A stretch of 47,980 nucleotides of DNA, from positions 1-47,980 of the forward strand of contig JALZUS010000005.1 of NCBI GenBank assembly GCA_023299885.1, written 5' to 3'. The position numbers and the translations under genes were made by a program. The DNA comes from Bdellovibrionales bacterium. Its GTDB lineage: Bacteria; Bdellovibrionota; Bdellovibrionia; Bdellovibrionales; UBA1609. Below are positions 40,671 through 47,980 of the stretch, one piece after another; position 1 is the stretch's first letter, and every line of letters begins with the position of its first letter. The notes beneath the pieces are model-generated. The model saw only the letters and a program-made list of their open reading frames with translations, ran no database searches and was not told the DNA's origin.

Positions 40671-43328
40671 ATGTCTGAAAAATTAAATGATCGTTACAAT
40701 CCAGCTGAAGTAGAATCTAAAACCTATCAATGGTGGGAAGATAAAAACTATTTTGCATGCGAAGACTCGTCTACGAAGCCTCCGTTTTGCGCTATATTGC
40801 CGCCTCCTAATGTGACGGGTTCTTTGCATTTAGGTCATGCTTTAGATCATACCATTCAAGATGTTGTTGTCCGTTGGAAGCGCATGTCAGGCTACAATAC
40901 ACTGTGGTTGCCAGGGACTGACCATGCCGGCATTGCTACTCAGAGCGTAGTTGAGAAAAAGCTAGCTAAAGAAGGCATCAAAAGAAAAGATCTTGGTCGC
41001 GAAAAATTTGTAGAAAAAATTTGGGAGTGGAAGCAAGAGTACGGTGACAGAATTGTGTCGCAAATGAAATTTTTAGGTAACTCTTGTGATTGGTCAAAAC
41101 TCACTTTTACATTAGATGAAGGTGTATCAAAGGCTGTAAAAAAAGTTTTCGTTCATTTATATAATAAAGGTTATATTTACCAAGGGACTCGATTAATTAA
41201 CTGGAGTCCAAAGCTAGAGTCAGCGCTTTCAGACTTAGAAGTCGATCATAAAGAAGTGAATGGTAGCCTTTGGCACCTTAAGTACCCATTAGCTGATGGC
41301 TCTGGAGAAGTTATAGTTGCGACAACGCGACCAGAAACAATGCTAGGGGATACAGCGGTTGCTGTTCATCCTGAAGATGAGCGTTACACTTCAATGATTG
41401 GTAAAAAAATTAAGTTGCCTCTTACAAACAGAGAGATACCTGTTATTGCTGATGACTATGTAGACAAAGAATTTGGTACTGGTGTTGTTAAGATTACGCC
41501 AGCCCACGACTTTAATGATTATGAAATGGGAAAACGCCATAATTTAGAAATGATTAATATCCTTAATAAAGATGGCACTCTTAATGATCATGGTGGTGCT
41601 TATAAGGGAATGAAAGTTCAAAATGCACGTAAGCAGATGGTAGTCGACTTAGAAGAGCAAGGTGTATTAGATAAAGTAGAGCCCCATAAAAATAAAGTAG
41701 GGCATTGTTCTCGCACAGGTTGTGTTGTTGAGCCTTATTTATCTGAGCAATGGTTTGTTAAGACCACTGAGCTTGCAAAGCCAGCTAAGCATTCTGTAGA
41801 GAATGGGACAACATCTTTTGAGCCAGAGCTTTGGACAAAAACTTACCTTCATTGGATGAATAACATTCAAGATTGGTGTATTTCACGCCAGCTATGGTGG
41901 GGGCATCAAATACCTGCATGGAGTTGTAGCGATTGTAATAAAACAATTGTAGCAGAGGATACGCCAAGTGAGTGCGATGCTTGCTCGTCTAAAAACTTAG
42001 TACAAGAAGAAGATGTTTTAGATACATGGTTTAGTTCTGGTTTATGGCCTTTTACTACATTAGGTTGGCCAGAAGAAACAGATGCATTAAAAACATTTTA
42101 CCCTACTGATTTGTTAGTAACTGGGCATGATATTATCTTTTTCTGGGTAGCAAGAATGATGATGTCTGGGCTAGAGTTCAAGGGTGATGTGCCCTTTAGA
42201 AAAGTCTATATCCATGGGCTTATTAGAGATTCTCAAGGCAGAAAAATGTCTAAGTCTTTAAATAACTCTGTTGACCCTGTAGAGCTCATAGAAAAATTTG
42301 GAGCTGATGCTTTAAGGTTTACGTTAATGAGTCAGTTAGCTGGTGGTCGTGATTTAAAATTTTCTATGGCACGCTTAGAGGGCAATAGAAACTTTATGAA
42401 TAAGCTTTGGAATGCGACACGCTTTTCTTTAAGTGTTATTGATGGTGCTGATCTTTCTAAAACACCAGAGTCTTTTTCTTTTGTGGACCAGTGGATTATT
42501 CAAAAGTTTGATGAGTGTCAAAAAGAAGTGAATAAGCATTTGGCAGATTATCGTTTTTCTGAAGCTTCTCATGCCGCTTATACTTTTGCCTGGAATGACT
42601 TTTGTGACTGGTACCTAGAGCTAAGTAAGCCTGTTGTTTATGGTGATGATGCTAAGGCTAAATATGCAACTCAGTGGGTGCTTGGACAAATGCTTAATAA
42701 GTTAATGAAACTTTTGCATCCTTTTGTCCCATTTATTACTGAGGAAATATACCAAAAGCTCCCTATAAAAACAGAGGCTTTAATTGTGGCTGAGTACCCA
42801 ACAAGTGAAAATCAAAAAGAATTTGTAAAGCATGCTAACAAAGAAAGTGCAGATAGTGTTGAGCTTTTAAAGGCTACGATTACTGCCATTAGAAATATTC
42901 GTGGCGAAAATAGGATTAAGCCAGGTGAAAAAATAAAAGTAAATATGGTTTCTAAAAAACAAGAAACCTTATCTCAGCTTAAGGCTGCCGATGCGCTTAT
43001 TACAAAAATGGCGAATCTTTCTGAAAGCCAATACTTAGAGAATGTAAACTACGAGAAGTCTGCAGTGAGTGCTGTTAATAGCTCTGAGCATGCTTTAGAG
43101 GTAGTTATCCCACTGGAGGGGTTAGTTGATTTCGACGAAGAAATTAAGCGTATTGATAAAAATTTAGAAAAGCTATCTAAAGAAATTAATAGCCTAGAGG
43201 GCCGCTTAAGTAACGATAACTTTTTAAAGAATGCGCCTGATGAAGTTGTGACTGAAGGTAAGAAACAGCTCATAGTGCTTAAGCAGCAAAAAGATTTATT
43301 AGATACAAATAAATCTAGGTTTATGTAA
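40671..43328 (+). CDS. valS: Valyl-tRNA synthetase
   Basis: 885 residues, full length for bacterial ValRS. Class I signatures: PPPNVTGSLHLGHAL (HIGH), the CP1 editing domain with TTRPETMLGDTAVAVHPED and GTGVVKITPAHDFNDYE, WCISRQLWWGHQIPAW, a zinc-like cluster CSDCNKTIVAEDTPSECDAC (in parts CSDC and CDAC), GRKMSKSLNNSVDP (KMSKS), the tRNA-anticodon domain, and the C-terminal coiled coil from about 810. No convincing Shine-Dalgarno; a TATAAT lies five bases before ATG. No T-box leader seen. Confidence 0.98.
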   Translation: MSEKLNDRYNPAEVESKTYQWWEDKNYFACEDSSTKPPFCAILPPPNVTGSLHLGHALDHTIQDVVVRWKRMSGYNTLWLPGTDHAGIATQSVVEKKLAKEGIKRKDLGREKFVEKIWEWKQEYGDRIVSQMKFLGNSCDWSKLTFTLDEGVSKAVKKVFVHLYNKGYIYQGTRLINWSPKLESALSDLEVDHKEVNGSLWHLKYPLADGSGEVIVATTRPETMLGDTAVAVHPEDERYTSMIGKKIKLPLTNREIPVIADDYVDKEFGTGVVKITPAHDFNDYEMGKRHNLEMINILNKDGTLNDHGGAYKGMKVQNARKQMVVDLEEQGVLDKVEPHKNKVGHCSRTGCVVEPYLSEQWFVKTTELAKPAKHSVENGTTSFEPELWTKTYLHWMNNIQDWCISRQLWWGHQIPAWSCSDCNKTIVAEDTPSECDACSSKNLVQEEDVLDTWFSSGLWPFTTLGWPEETDALKTFYPTDLLVTGHDIIFFWVARMMMSGLEFKGDVPFRKVYIHGLIRDSQGRKMSKSLNNSVDPVELIEKFGADALRFTLMSQLAGGRDLKFSMARLEGNRNFMNKLWNATRFSLSVIDGADLSKTPESFSFVDQWIIQKFDECQKEVNKHLADYRFSEASHAAYTFAWNDFCDWYLELSKPVVYGDDAKAKYATQWVLGQMLNKLMKLLHPFVPFITEEIYQKLPIKTEALIVAEYPTSENQKEFVKHANKESADSVELLKATITAIRNIRGENRIKPGEKIKVNMVSKKQETLSQLKAADALITKMANLSESQYLENVNYEKSAVSAVNSSEHALEVVIPLEGLVDFDEEIKRIDKNLEKLSKEINSLEGRLSNDNFLKNAPDEVVTEGKKQLIVLKQQKDLLDTNKSRFM

Positions 43329-43363
43329 GTAGCTAAAATTACTGTGTTAAATTAAAACTATAG

Positions 43364-43397
43364 ATTTTCATGAAAATTCATGATACTGTATGAAAAT
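43364..43397. promoter_or_regulatory. Repeated ATGAAAAT operator-like sites at toxin-antitoxin start
   Basis: A 14-bp palindrome ATTTTCATGAAAAT (43364-43377) is followed by a third ATGAAAAT at 43390-43397 that overlaps the antitoxin start; TTCAT (43377-43381) and ATGAA (43390-43394) form an imperfect second dyad. RHH antitoxins bind such tandem short sites to repress their own operon. Confidence 0.5.
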
Positions 43398-43608
43398 GAG
43401 TTTAAAAAAATTTGCGACCCAGATAGAAGAAGAAGTCTTAGAAGACTTAAGGCTTTATGCGAAGAGTTCTAAAAAGAGCATTTCGGGCCTAGTTTCTGAG
43501 GCTGTTGCTGATTATTTGCAGAAGGTAAAAGTTCGTTCAGCTTTTACGAACGCAATGGACGAAGTCTTAAATGAAAATGAAGAGTTACTAAAAAGGTTGG
43601 CTCAATAG
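43390..43608 (+). CDS. Ribbon-helix-helix antitoxin-like protein
   Basis: 72 residues. Begins with a basic strand (MSLKKFATQIEEEVLEDLRLYAKSSKKSISGLVSEAVADYL, parts KKFATQIEEEVLEDLRLYAK and SISGLVSEAVADYLQ), the pattern of an RHH DNA-binding dimer, followed by a C-terminal acidic helix likely to wrap the toxin. ATG 43390 or 43396; neither has a clear ribosome site. The Doc-like toxin begins one base after its stop. RHH with Doc is a less common pairing than Phd with Doc. Confidence 0.75.
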   Translation: MKMSLKKFATQIEEEVLEDLRLYAKSSKKSISGLVSEAVADYLQKVKVRSAFTNAMDEVLNENEELLKRLAQ

Positions 43609-43609
43609 T

Positions 43610-44002
43610 TTGGATAAAAGTTTTGTTGTCCTATACTTAACTATAGAAGAAGTTTTAGTTCTTCATAATCAACTTATTAAAAGATTTGGTGGCCTGAGGG
43701 GTGTTAGAGATAAGGGTTTATTGCAAAGTGCTTTAGCTCGTCCTCAAACTGGTTATTATAACAGCTTGTCGCTTCAGGCTGCGGCTCTGTTGCAGAGCCT
43801 CACACAAAATCATTGTTTTGTAGACGGTAATAAAAGAGTGGCATTCGCGGCGACAGCTATTTTTTTACGCATGAATAGCTATAGATTAAAAGTGGACACA
43901 GATAATGGAGAGTCTTTTTTAATAGAACAAGTTATTAAAAAAAAGGCCGGCCTAGATATAATTACTCAGTGGCTAGAAAAGCATATGATAAAAGTCATTT
44001 AA
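43610..44002 (+). CDS. doc: Doc/Fic family toxin
   Basis: 130 residues, TTG start one base after the antitoxin stop. The Fic core reads HCFVDGNKRVAFAA (His68 to Arg76, HxFxDGNKR), close to Doc's HxFxDANKR, with Gly where Doc has Ala. N-terminal LTIEEVLVLHNQLIKRFGG and RDKGLLQSALARPQ are typical of the Doc branch (death-on-curing). Doc phosphorylates EF-Tu and stops translation; this is assumed from family. Its TAA stop overlaps the convergent TAA of the transglycosylase in TTAA. Confidence 0.9.
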   Translation: MDKSFVVLYLTIEEVLVLHNQLIKRFGGLRGVRDKGLLQSALARPQTGYYNSLSLQAAALLQSLTQNHCFVDGNKRVAFAATAIFLRMNSYRLKVDTDNGESFLIEQVIKKKAGLDIITQWLEKHMIKVI

Positions 44003-44871
44003 AGCTTTCTAGATTCAAAGTATTTTTTTACTTTTGGTGTATAGCCTTTTGGGATTCTTATTTTATGAGTCTTAATGCTTTTTGGGATATAAGCTCTTTT
44101 TAATTCTGGATTAAGCTTGGTAAGACTTTTCCTCTTAATGTTCATAGAGTAGGCCATATTATGTAGGTCAGTGCCTCCAGGAACAAAATAATATTCATAA
44201 TTGTAAGGGTTATCGCCTACAACTTTCCCAAAGCCATAAAAACCTGGGGCTTTAGATATTAAAATACTAGCTAATAATTTAGGGATGTAGTCTTTGGTTT
44301 CTTTTGGGAAATCTCTTTTTTTAGAAAGTTTCCAAAAATCTTTTGTTTTGTGTTTTTTAATCAGGCGATTCAGCCTTGTTTCGCCCATATTGTATGCCGC
44401 GGCAGTTAAATACCAGTCTCCATATAATCTGTAGAGGTCACTTAAATAGTTAGCGGCGGCATTAGTGCTTTTAACAAAATCTTGTCTTTCATCAATCCAC
44501 CAATTCATTTTAAGCCCATAGCTTTTAGCAGTAGGCTTAATGAATTGCCAGTAGCCTACGGCAGAAGCTGAGCTAACGGCTTTAGCTGAAAAGCCACTTT
44601 CTATCATAGCTATATAAGCTAAATCTTGAGGGAGCCCATGGTTAGCAAGTTTAGCCTTCATTAGGGGTAGGTACTTATTTGACCTTTTAAGCCAAGTTGT
44701 AAACCATTTTTTTCCGTGTGTTCTGAATCGTTTTACCCAATATTTTACTGGAGCATTATAAGTAATAGGTACATCAAATTTTGGTGTTGCAGGGCTTGTA
44801 CTTTTAAATTTTGGCAAAGATGCAAAAGATGGGAGTGCAATAAAGAAAGTTAAAAGAATAATTTTGAACAC
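43999..44871 (-). CDS. Lytic murein transglycosylase (SLT domain, MltD-like)
   Basis: 290 residues with signal peptide MFKIILLTFFIALPSFAS. The SLT domain spans about 75-190: LPQDLAYIAMIESGFSAKAVS with catalytic Glu in IESGF, SSASAVGYWQFIKPTAKSYGL, AAANYLSDLYRLYGDW and TAAAYNMGE. The C-terminus (SMNIKRKSLTKLNPELKRAY and IRIPKGY) resembles one degenerate LysM repeat. It cleaves peptidoglycan to 1,6-anhydro products, in wall turnover or in prey/own-wall remodelling if the host is predatory (inference). Confidence 0.93.
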   Translation of the reverse strand: MFKIILLTFFIALPSFASLPKFKSTSPATPKFDVPITYNAPVKYWVKRFRTHGKKWFTTWLKRSNKYLPLMKAKLANHGLPQDLAYIAMIESGFSAKAVSSASAVGYWQFIKPTAKSYGLKMNWWIDERQDFVKSTNAAANYLSDLYRLYGDWYLTAAAYNMGETRLNRLIKKHKTKDFWKLSKKRDFPKETKDYIPKLLASILISKAPGFYGFGKVVGDNPYNYEYYFVPGGTDLHNMAYSMNIKRKSLTKLNPELKRAYIPKSIKTHKIRIPKGYTPKVKKYFESRKL

Positions 44872-45076
44872 ATTTAAGTATTATCGCTGACGACAAAAAA
44901 AACAATTAGGACTAAGGTGGTAGTAGCTCGACCTTTGATGAGATAATTTTTTGGCGTAGGTTTTTAAGATCGTCGAAAATTTGTTACTTTATAGCTTAAC
45001 TCAATTTTCTTGTGTCTAGAGGTTGGCTCGTTAATTGCTTATTTAATTATGTAGTAGATAAACCTTGGAGTGTTTT

Positions 45077-45724
45077 TTGTCGAACTTAATACATCTTACT
45101 GTAGATTTTTTTGAAAGACTGTTTGATCAGTTTTTTAGGACATCTATATTTGCGCCAGATGTAGACACCAGTTTAAGTCGAGTTGAGCATATAAGCCCTG
45201 TATTTACTAAAAAAACAGGAAAAGCTTTGGACTTAGCTATTTTAGGTGAAGGCTTTTTTCCGATACGCTTTCATGGGCAGCTTTATTATACTCGCATTGG
45301 AAAGTTTTTTATAAATAATAGAGGAAAAATTGCACATCAAAATGGTGGAGTTTTAGATACAAGCTTTATTGTGCCGCAGTCTATTAGAAGGCTTCAGATA
45401 GATCATGATGGTAATGTGTTTGTATTGTTGCCAAAAGAAACAACGCCGGTAAATATTGGCCAAGTAAAATTAGTAAGCTTCATTAATCCTTCAGCTTTAT
45501 ATTTTTGGAAAAATGATTTCTTATTGCCAACTAATAATAGTGGTATTGCTAACAATGTGGAGAATATTTCGGCGCTTCCAATCGTGCTGCAGCAAGGGCA
45601 CTTAGAGGATCAAGCTCTGTGGTCTAAAAAGCTCTTGAGGTCTTTATTTAGAGAGTCGTTATCAGTAAATAAAAATAGAGAGCCCTTGTCTAAAGTAGAG
45701 GTCATTGATACTCTGAGCTTGTGA
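45077..45724 (+). CDS. Divergent FlgG/FlgF-like flagellar rod protein
   Basis: 215 residues from TTG 45077 (GGAG at 45067-45070, six bases before). The central part keeps the basal-body rod/hook signature: KTGKALDLAILGEGFFPIRF, YYTRIGKFFINNRGKIAHQNGG, IVPQSIRRLQIDHDGNVFVL, NIGQVKLVSFINPSAL and an ending LQQGHLEDQALWSKKL similar to the FlgG C-terminal helix. Residues 1-50 do not resemble the usual N-terminal coiled helix, and it is short (FlgG is about 260). It overlaps the FlgM-like gene by four bases. Likely exported by the flagellar apparatus, or a specialised rod protein. Confidence 0.8.
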   Translation: MSNLIHLTVDFFERLFDQFFRTSIFAPDVDTSLSRVEHISPVFTKKTGKALDLAILGEGFFPIRFHGQLYYTRIGKFFINNRGKIAHQNGGVLDTSFIVPQSIRRLQIDHDGNVFVLLPKETTPVNIGQVKLVSFINPSALYFWKNDFLLPTNNSGIANNVENISALPIVLQQGHLEDQALWSKKLLRSLFRESLSVNKNREPLSKVEVIDTLSL

Positions 45725-45939
45725 ATGAAGCTTTATTACTTAAAGACAAATCAAACCCTCCAAAAGCAGAAGAATCAGAAGTTACATCCTCTGACCTAGA
45801 GACTGTTGTCGTTACAGAAGAAGACTTACAAAGCATTAAAAAAGCAAGGCGACTAAAAGAGCTGCAAGATAAAATTGATAAGGGTAAATACAGTATACCT
45901 TCTGAAGACATAGCTCAGTCTATATTAAATCAAGATTAA
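45721..45939 (+). CDS. flgM: FlgM-like anti-sigma-28 factor
   Basis: 72 residues from GTG 45721, start overlapping the preceding stop (GTGA). The C-terminal half, RRLKELQDKIDKGKYSIPSE then DIAQSILNQD, fits the FlgM sigma-28-binding helices with the I-x-x-G-x-Y-x-I/V-x-x-x-x-IA pattern. The N-terminal half is acidic and probably disordered, as in FlgM before export. In other bacteria FlgM holds back FliA until the hook is built. Its stop overlaps the transposase stop (TTAA). Confidence 0.75.
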   Translation: MNEALLLKDKSNPPKAEESEVTSSDLETVVVTEEDLQSIKKARRLKELQDKIDKGKYSIPSEDIAQSILNQD

Positions 45940-46448
45940 GCTATATAAGATTTTTTGTTAGCCACAAGAATCTCTGCTCTATTGAGCCACTTTAAAACTC
46001 TCGACGGGTCGCAGATTAAATTCATTTGATCCCAACAAGTAAAAGCGAGTGGCTTGCGTTGTCGGCCCAACAAGTAGGGGAGAGTGCTGTAGGGGTAATG
46101 TTCGGCACGTTTAACGATGCCTGCCTTAACAGGATTATTGTAAATATAAGAGTAGGCTTGTTTGTAGCCCTCGATATGATTAATCGGTACGACTTTAATT
46201 TTCTCAAACCATAGTAAGTCTTTTTCTAGCTGCTTTTTATTTTGTTGGGCTGAGCATAGCCAGTGGTAGTGGTTCCTCATCATGACAAAAGCATGAGTTT
46301 TTATATTCTGCTCTTTGTCAGACAATCTTAAAAAATGAGTAAGCAGCTGCCAAACCTCATCAAGAGATTCTGATGGCCAGGCAGGTTCGTTACATTTGCC
46401 AATAATATGAAAGAAGCTTTTGTCATGACGATAGATCTTTTTTTTCAT
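45936..46448 (-). mobile_element. REP-associated tyrosine transposase (Y1/HUH family)
   Basis: 170-residue coding sequence. HUH-type signature THAFVMMRNHYHWL with His60 and His62, and AYSYIYNNPVKAGIVKRAEHYPYST, the Y1 transposase block with candidate catalytic Tyr near residues 99-101. Length fits a single-domain RAYT. It lies on the opposite strand between flgM and csrA and has no obvious inverted repeats at its ends, as expected for a domesticated RAYT. Weak ribosome site. It could process palindromic REP elements such as the one at 23287. Confidence 0.88.
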
Positions 46449-46630
46449 AATAAGCTTTGTTGCAATGAAGCTGAGTTTTCTAATCCTTTTTAATTAGTTT
46501 TAAGACTTATGATTTCACATTCGGTTGTTATTTTTTCATGGTTATTTGCAAATCTTGACTTATCGCCCTCAAATTATAACTATGCGCATTATAAGTAATT
46601 CGTCTTAAGAGGTTTGAGTCGAACTTTGAC

Positions 46631-46652
46631 CAGGAAGTTGAAGGAGAAAAAC
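46631..46652 (+). promoter_or_regulatory. csrA leader: two GGA motifs, one in the Shine-Dalgarno
   Basis: AGGA at 46632-46635 and AAGGAG at 46641-46646 place GGA cores ten bases apart, the second overlapping the ribosome-binding site. CsrA binds GGA in pairs, so autorepression of translation is plausible. Confidence 0.4.
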
Positions 46653-46838
46653 ATGCTTGTGTTAACACGCAAAATTGGAGAGAGCATAGCTATAGACAGC
46701 CATATTAAAATTAGGGTTGTTCAAATTAAAGGTAAGCAAGTCCGCTTAGGCATAGAAGCCCCAAAAGAAACTAAAATTCACAGAGAAGAAGTTTTTAACG
46801 TTATAGAAAAAACAGAAGCTGCTGTCGAATCTGAATAA
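46653..46838 (+). CDS. csrA: Carbon storage regulator (translational repressor)
   Basis: 61 residues: MLVLTRKIGESIAIDSHIKI, VRLGIEAPKETKIHREEVF; Arg at 6 and at 44 of the CsrA RNA-binding surface are in place. The start is ATG 46653 after AAGGAG; a longer TTG reading from 46614 has no family support. The csrA stop overlaps the prmA start (TAATG). It normally controls flagellar and metabolic mRNAs; here it lies downstream of FlgG-like/FlgM-like genes. Confidence 0.97.
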   Translation: MLVLTRKIGESIAIDSHIKIRVVQIKGKQVRLGIEAPKETKIHREEVFNVIEKTEAAVESE

Positions 46839-47698
46839 TGTCTTACTATTACAATTTAAAAATTCAATTTAATGAAAGTGCCCTCGAAGATCAGATAATG
46901 ACTTATTGTCTGCTTTTTAATGCGAGTGGTTTTTCTGAAGACATCATGGAAACTAATGCGTCGCATAGGTTAATGAATGTTTATTTTGAGTCTGAGCCAG
47001 ATAAAGAGTTAATACAAAAATTAAAAGATCTCAACTTAACTTTTGATCTTGAAAAATCTGAAAATAAAGATTGGACTGAGTCTTGGAAGCAGGGCATAGA
47101 GCCTTTTCAGTTAGTAGAGAGCGCCAGTAGTGATTTTAAAAATATTTGGGTTGTTCCTAGTTGGTGTGAAACACCCGAAAAAGCGCAAACCATTATAACT
47201 ATGGACCCGGGAATGGCTTTCGGAACAGGGACTCATGAAACTACGCAACTTGTTGCTGAGGCCTTGGGGTCTGTCGAGGTAAAAGGAAAAACAGTCTTAG
47301 ATGTTGGGACAGGTACTGGCTTATTAGCTATAGTGGCTTCTTTTATGGGGGCTGAAAAAATAGCAGTGACTGATAATGATGTATCAACTCACCATGTGGC
47401 TAAAGAAAATTTTGTGAATAACTCTGTTGAAAATGTTGAATTTAAAAATGCTGACTTAAGTTTAATTGATAATCAATACGATATTGTTGTTGCTAACATT
47501 ATTGATGGTGTATTGATTGATTTACAAGATGAATTAGTGAGCAAAACAAAAAATGAAGGCTTTCTTATTTTATCAGGTATTTGCAAAGAGAGAGACCCTG
47601 TCTTTTCAGAAGCTTTTGATTTTTCTAAATTTAATATTTTAAGTATTCATAAAAAATCAGAATGGCTTTGTTATGTCTGTCAGAAGATACTGGATTAA
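46838..47698 (+). CDS. prmA: Ribosomal protein L11 methyltransferase
   Basis: 286 residues. Methylates Lys and the N-terminus of L11. N-terminal L11-binding domain (about 1-85, with WTESWKQGIEPFQL), then the SAM domain: TMDPGMAFGTGTHETTQLVAEAL, VLDVGTGTGLLAIVASFMG, AVTDND and VVANIIDGVLIDL (NPPF-like motif replaced by ANI, as usual for PrmA). Coupled to csrA by a one-base overlap and to rsmE by 26 bases. Confidence 0.95.
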   Translation: MSYYYNLKIQFNESALEDQIMTYCLLFNASGFSEDIMETNASHRLMNVYFESEPDKELIQKLKDLNLTFDLEKSENKDWTESWKQGIEPFQLVESASSDFKNIWVVPSWCETPEKAQTIITMDPGMAFGTGTHETTQLVAEALGSVEVKGKTVLDVGTGTGLLAIVASFMGAEKIAVTDNDVSTHHVAKENFVNNSVENVEFKNADLSLIDNQYDIVVANIIDGVLIDLQDELVSKTKNEGFLILSGICKERDPVFSEAFDFSKFNILSIHKKSEWLCYVCQKILD

Positions 47699-47980
47699 TC
47701 CTACTAAAATTACTAAAGAGGCTGCTGTTATTGATGAGCAGTTGTTTCGCCATATTTGTTTGGTCTGTAAACATGTGGCTGGCGACCAGATAGAGTTTTT
47801 GCCAGGAGATGGTTTTGCCTATCTTTCAGAAATTGTAAACTTAAAGAAAAAAGCAGCTCTTTGTAAGGTTTTATCTAAGAGAGAAATCGAAAAGCTACCA
47901 AAGCCTCATATTCACTTATGCATGAGCATTCCAAAGTTTAATAAGTTTGAATTTATAATTGAGAAGTCAGTTGAGTTAGG
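47673..47980 (+). CDS. rsmE: 16S rRNA (uracil-1498-N3)-methyltransferase, N-terminal part (runs off window)
   Basis: Begins at ATG 47673 inside the end of prmA, different frame, and runs to the window end with 102 codons. Translation gives MSVRRYWINPTKITKEAAVI, then GDQIEFLPGDGFAYLSEIVN and KPHIHLCMSIPKFNKFEFII then EKSVELG, matching the RsmE PUA-like N-domain and the K-x-x-K-x-E-x-IIEK-x-x-ELG entry into its SPOUT domain. prmA-rsmE is a conserved pair. About 60% of the gene lies outside. Confidence 0.93.
   Translation, partial: MSVRRYWINPTKITKEAAVIDEQLFRHICLVCKHVAGDQIEFLPGDGFAYLSEIVNLKKKAALCKVLSKREIEKLPKPHIHLCMSIPKFNKFEFIIEKSVEL

Noticed and set aside
46026..46214. Plus-strand open frame inside the transposase
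   Set aside because: Antisense to the HUH-motif coding sequence; no independent signal.
46614..46652. Longer csrA from an upstream TTG
   Set aside because: CsrA proteins begin MLVLTRK, and AAGGAG precedes the internal ATG at 46653.

Overview
The window is low-GC, densely packed bacterial chromosome (no gene-free stretch exceeds about 230 bases). The best fit is the Bdellovibrionota. The reasons are a TIGR02147-type regulator (a family concentrated in that group), a Tad-pilus gene linked to several FHA proteins, a DivIVA homologue beside proC, a FlgM-like/CsrA flagellar neighbourhood, and many small secreted proteins. This assignment is inference from gene content. No rRNA, tRNA or CRISPR array was seen.

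Layout. 1-6.7 kb: 3' part of a transketolase gene, a divergent pair of small exported proteins bracketed by similar terminators, tatA, pcnB, an alpha/beta hydrolase and a DEAD-box RNA helicase. 6.7-9.0 kb: a three-gene cassette (TIGR02147 regulator, exported putative zinc protease, small exported protein) that lies exactly between two perfect 39-bp copies of the helicase 3' end. This looks like an insertion that regenerated the end of its target gene. 9.1-12.2 kb: a lipoprotein sulfatase fused to a YHYH domain, facing two exported proteins. 12.3-14.8 kb: trmB, an SDR oxidoreductase and trxB. 14.8-21.2 kb, minus strand: rpsI, rplM, truA, a beta-barrel-like protein, a CFI-box C-terminal-anchor protein, asd, pssA and a polyprenol/diacylglycerol kinase-like gene. 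21.4-24.1 kb: an exported protein behind an attenuator-like leader, a DsbA-like lipoprotein, a 73-bp perfect palindrome and sfsA. 24.3-29.5 kb: lipA, dehydrogenase-complex E2 and E3, lipB and a LysR regulator, which together make a lipoyl module. 29.5-37.0 kb, minus strand: tadC, a DUF192 protein, three FHA membrane proteins and a degenerate PP2C-like protein in overlapping frames, then exbB/exbD. 37.0-39.1 kb: maf, proC, divIVA. 39.2-44.9 kb: a small exported protein, a DUF2799 lipoprotein, a Cys-less rhodanese-like protein, valS, an RHH/Doc toxin-antitoxin pair and a lytic transglycosylase. 45.1-48.0 kb: a short divergent FlgG-like protein overlapping a FlgM-like anti-sigma factor, a REP-type Y1 transposase, csrA, prmA and the start of rsmE.

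The least explained items are the repeat-flanked cassette at 6665-8963, the FHA/PP2C-like/Tad/ExbBD locus, the FlgG-like/FlgM-like pair, the sulfatase-YHYH fusion, and the long palindrome at 23287-23359 in a genome that encodes a REP-type transposase. All family assignments were made by eye from motifs, with no database search.
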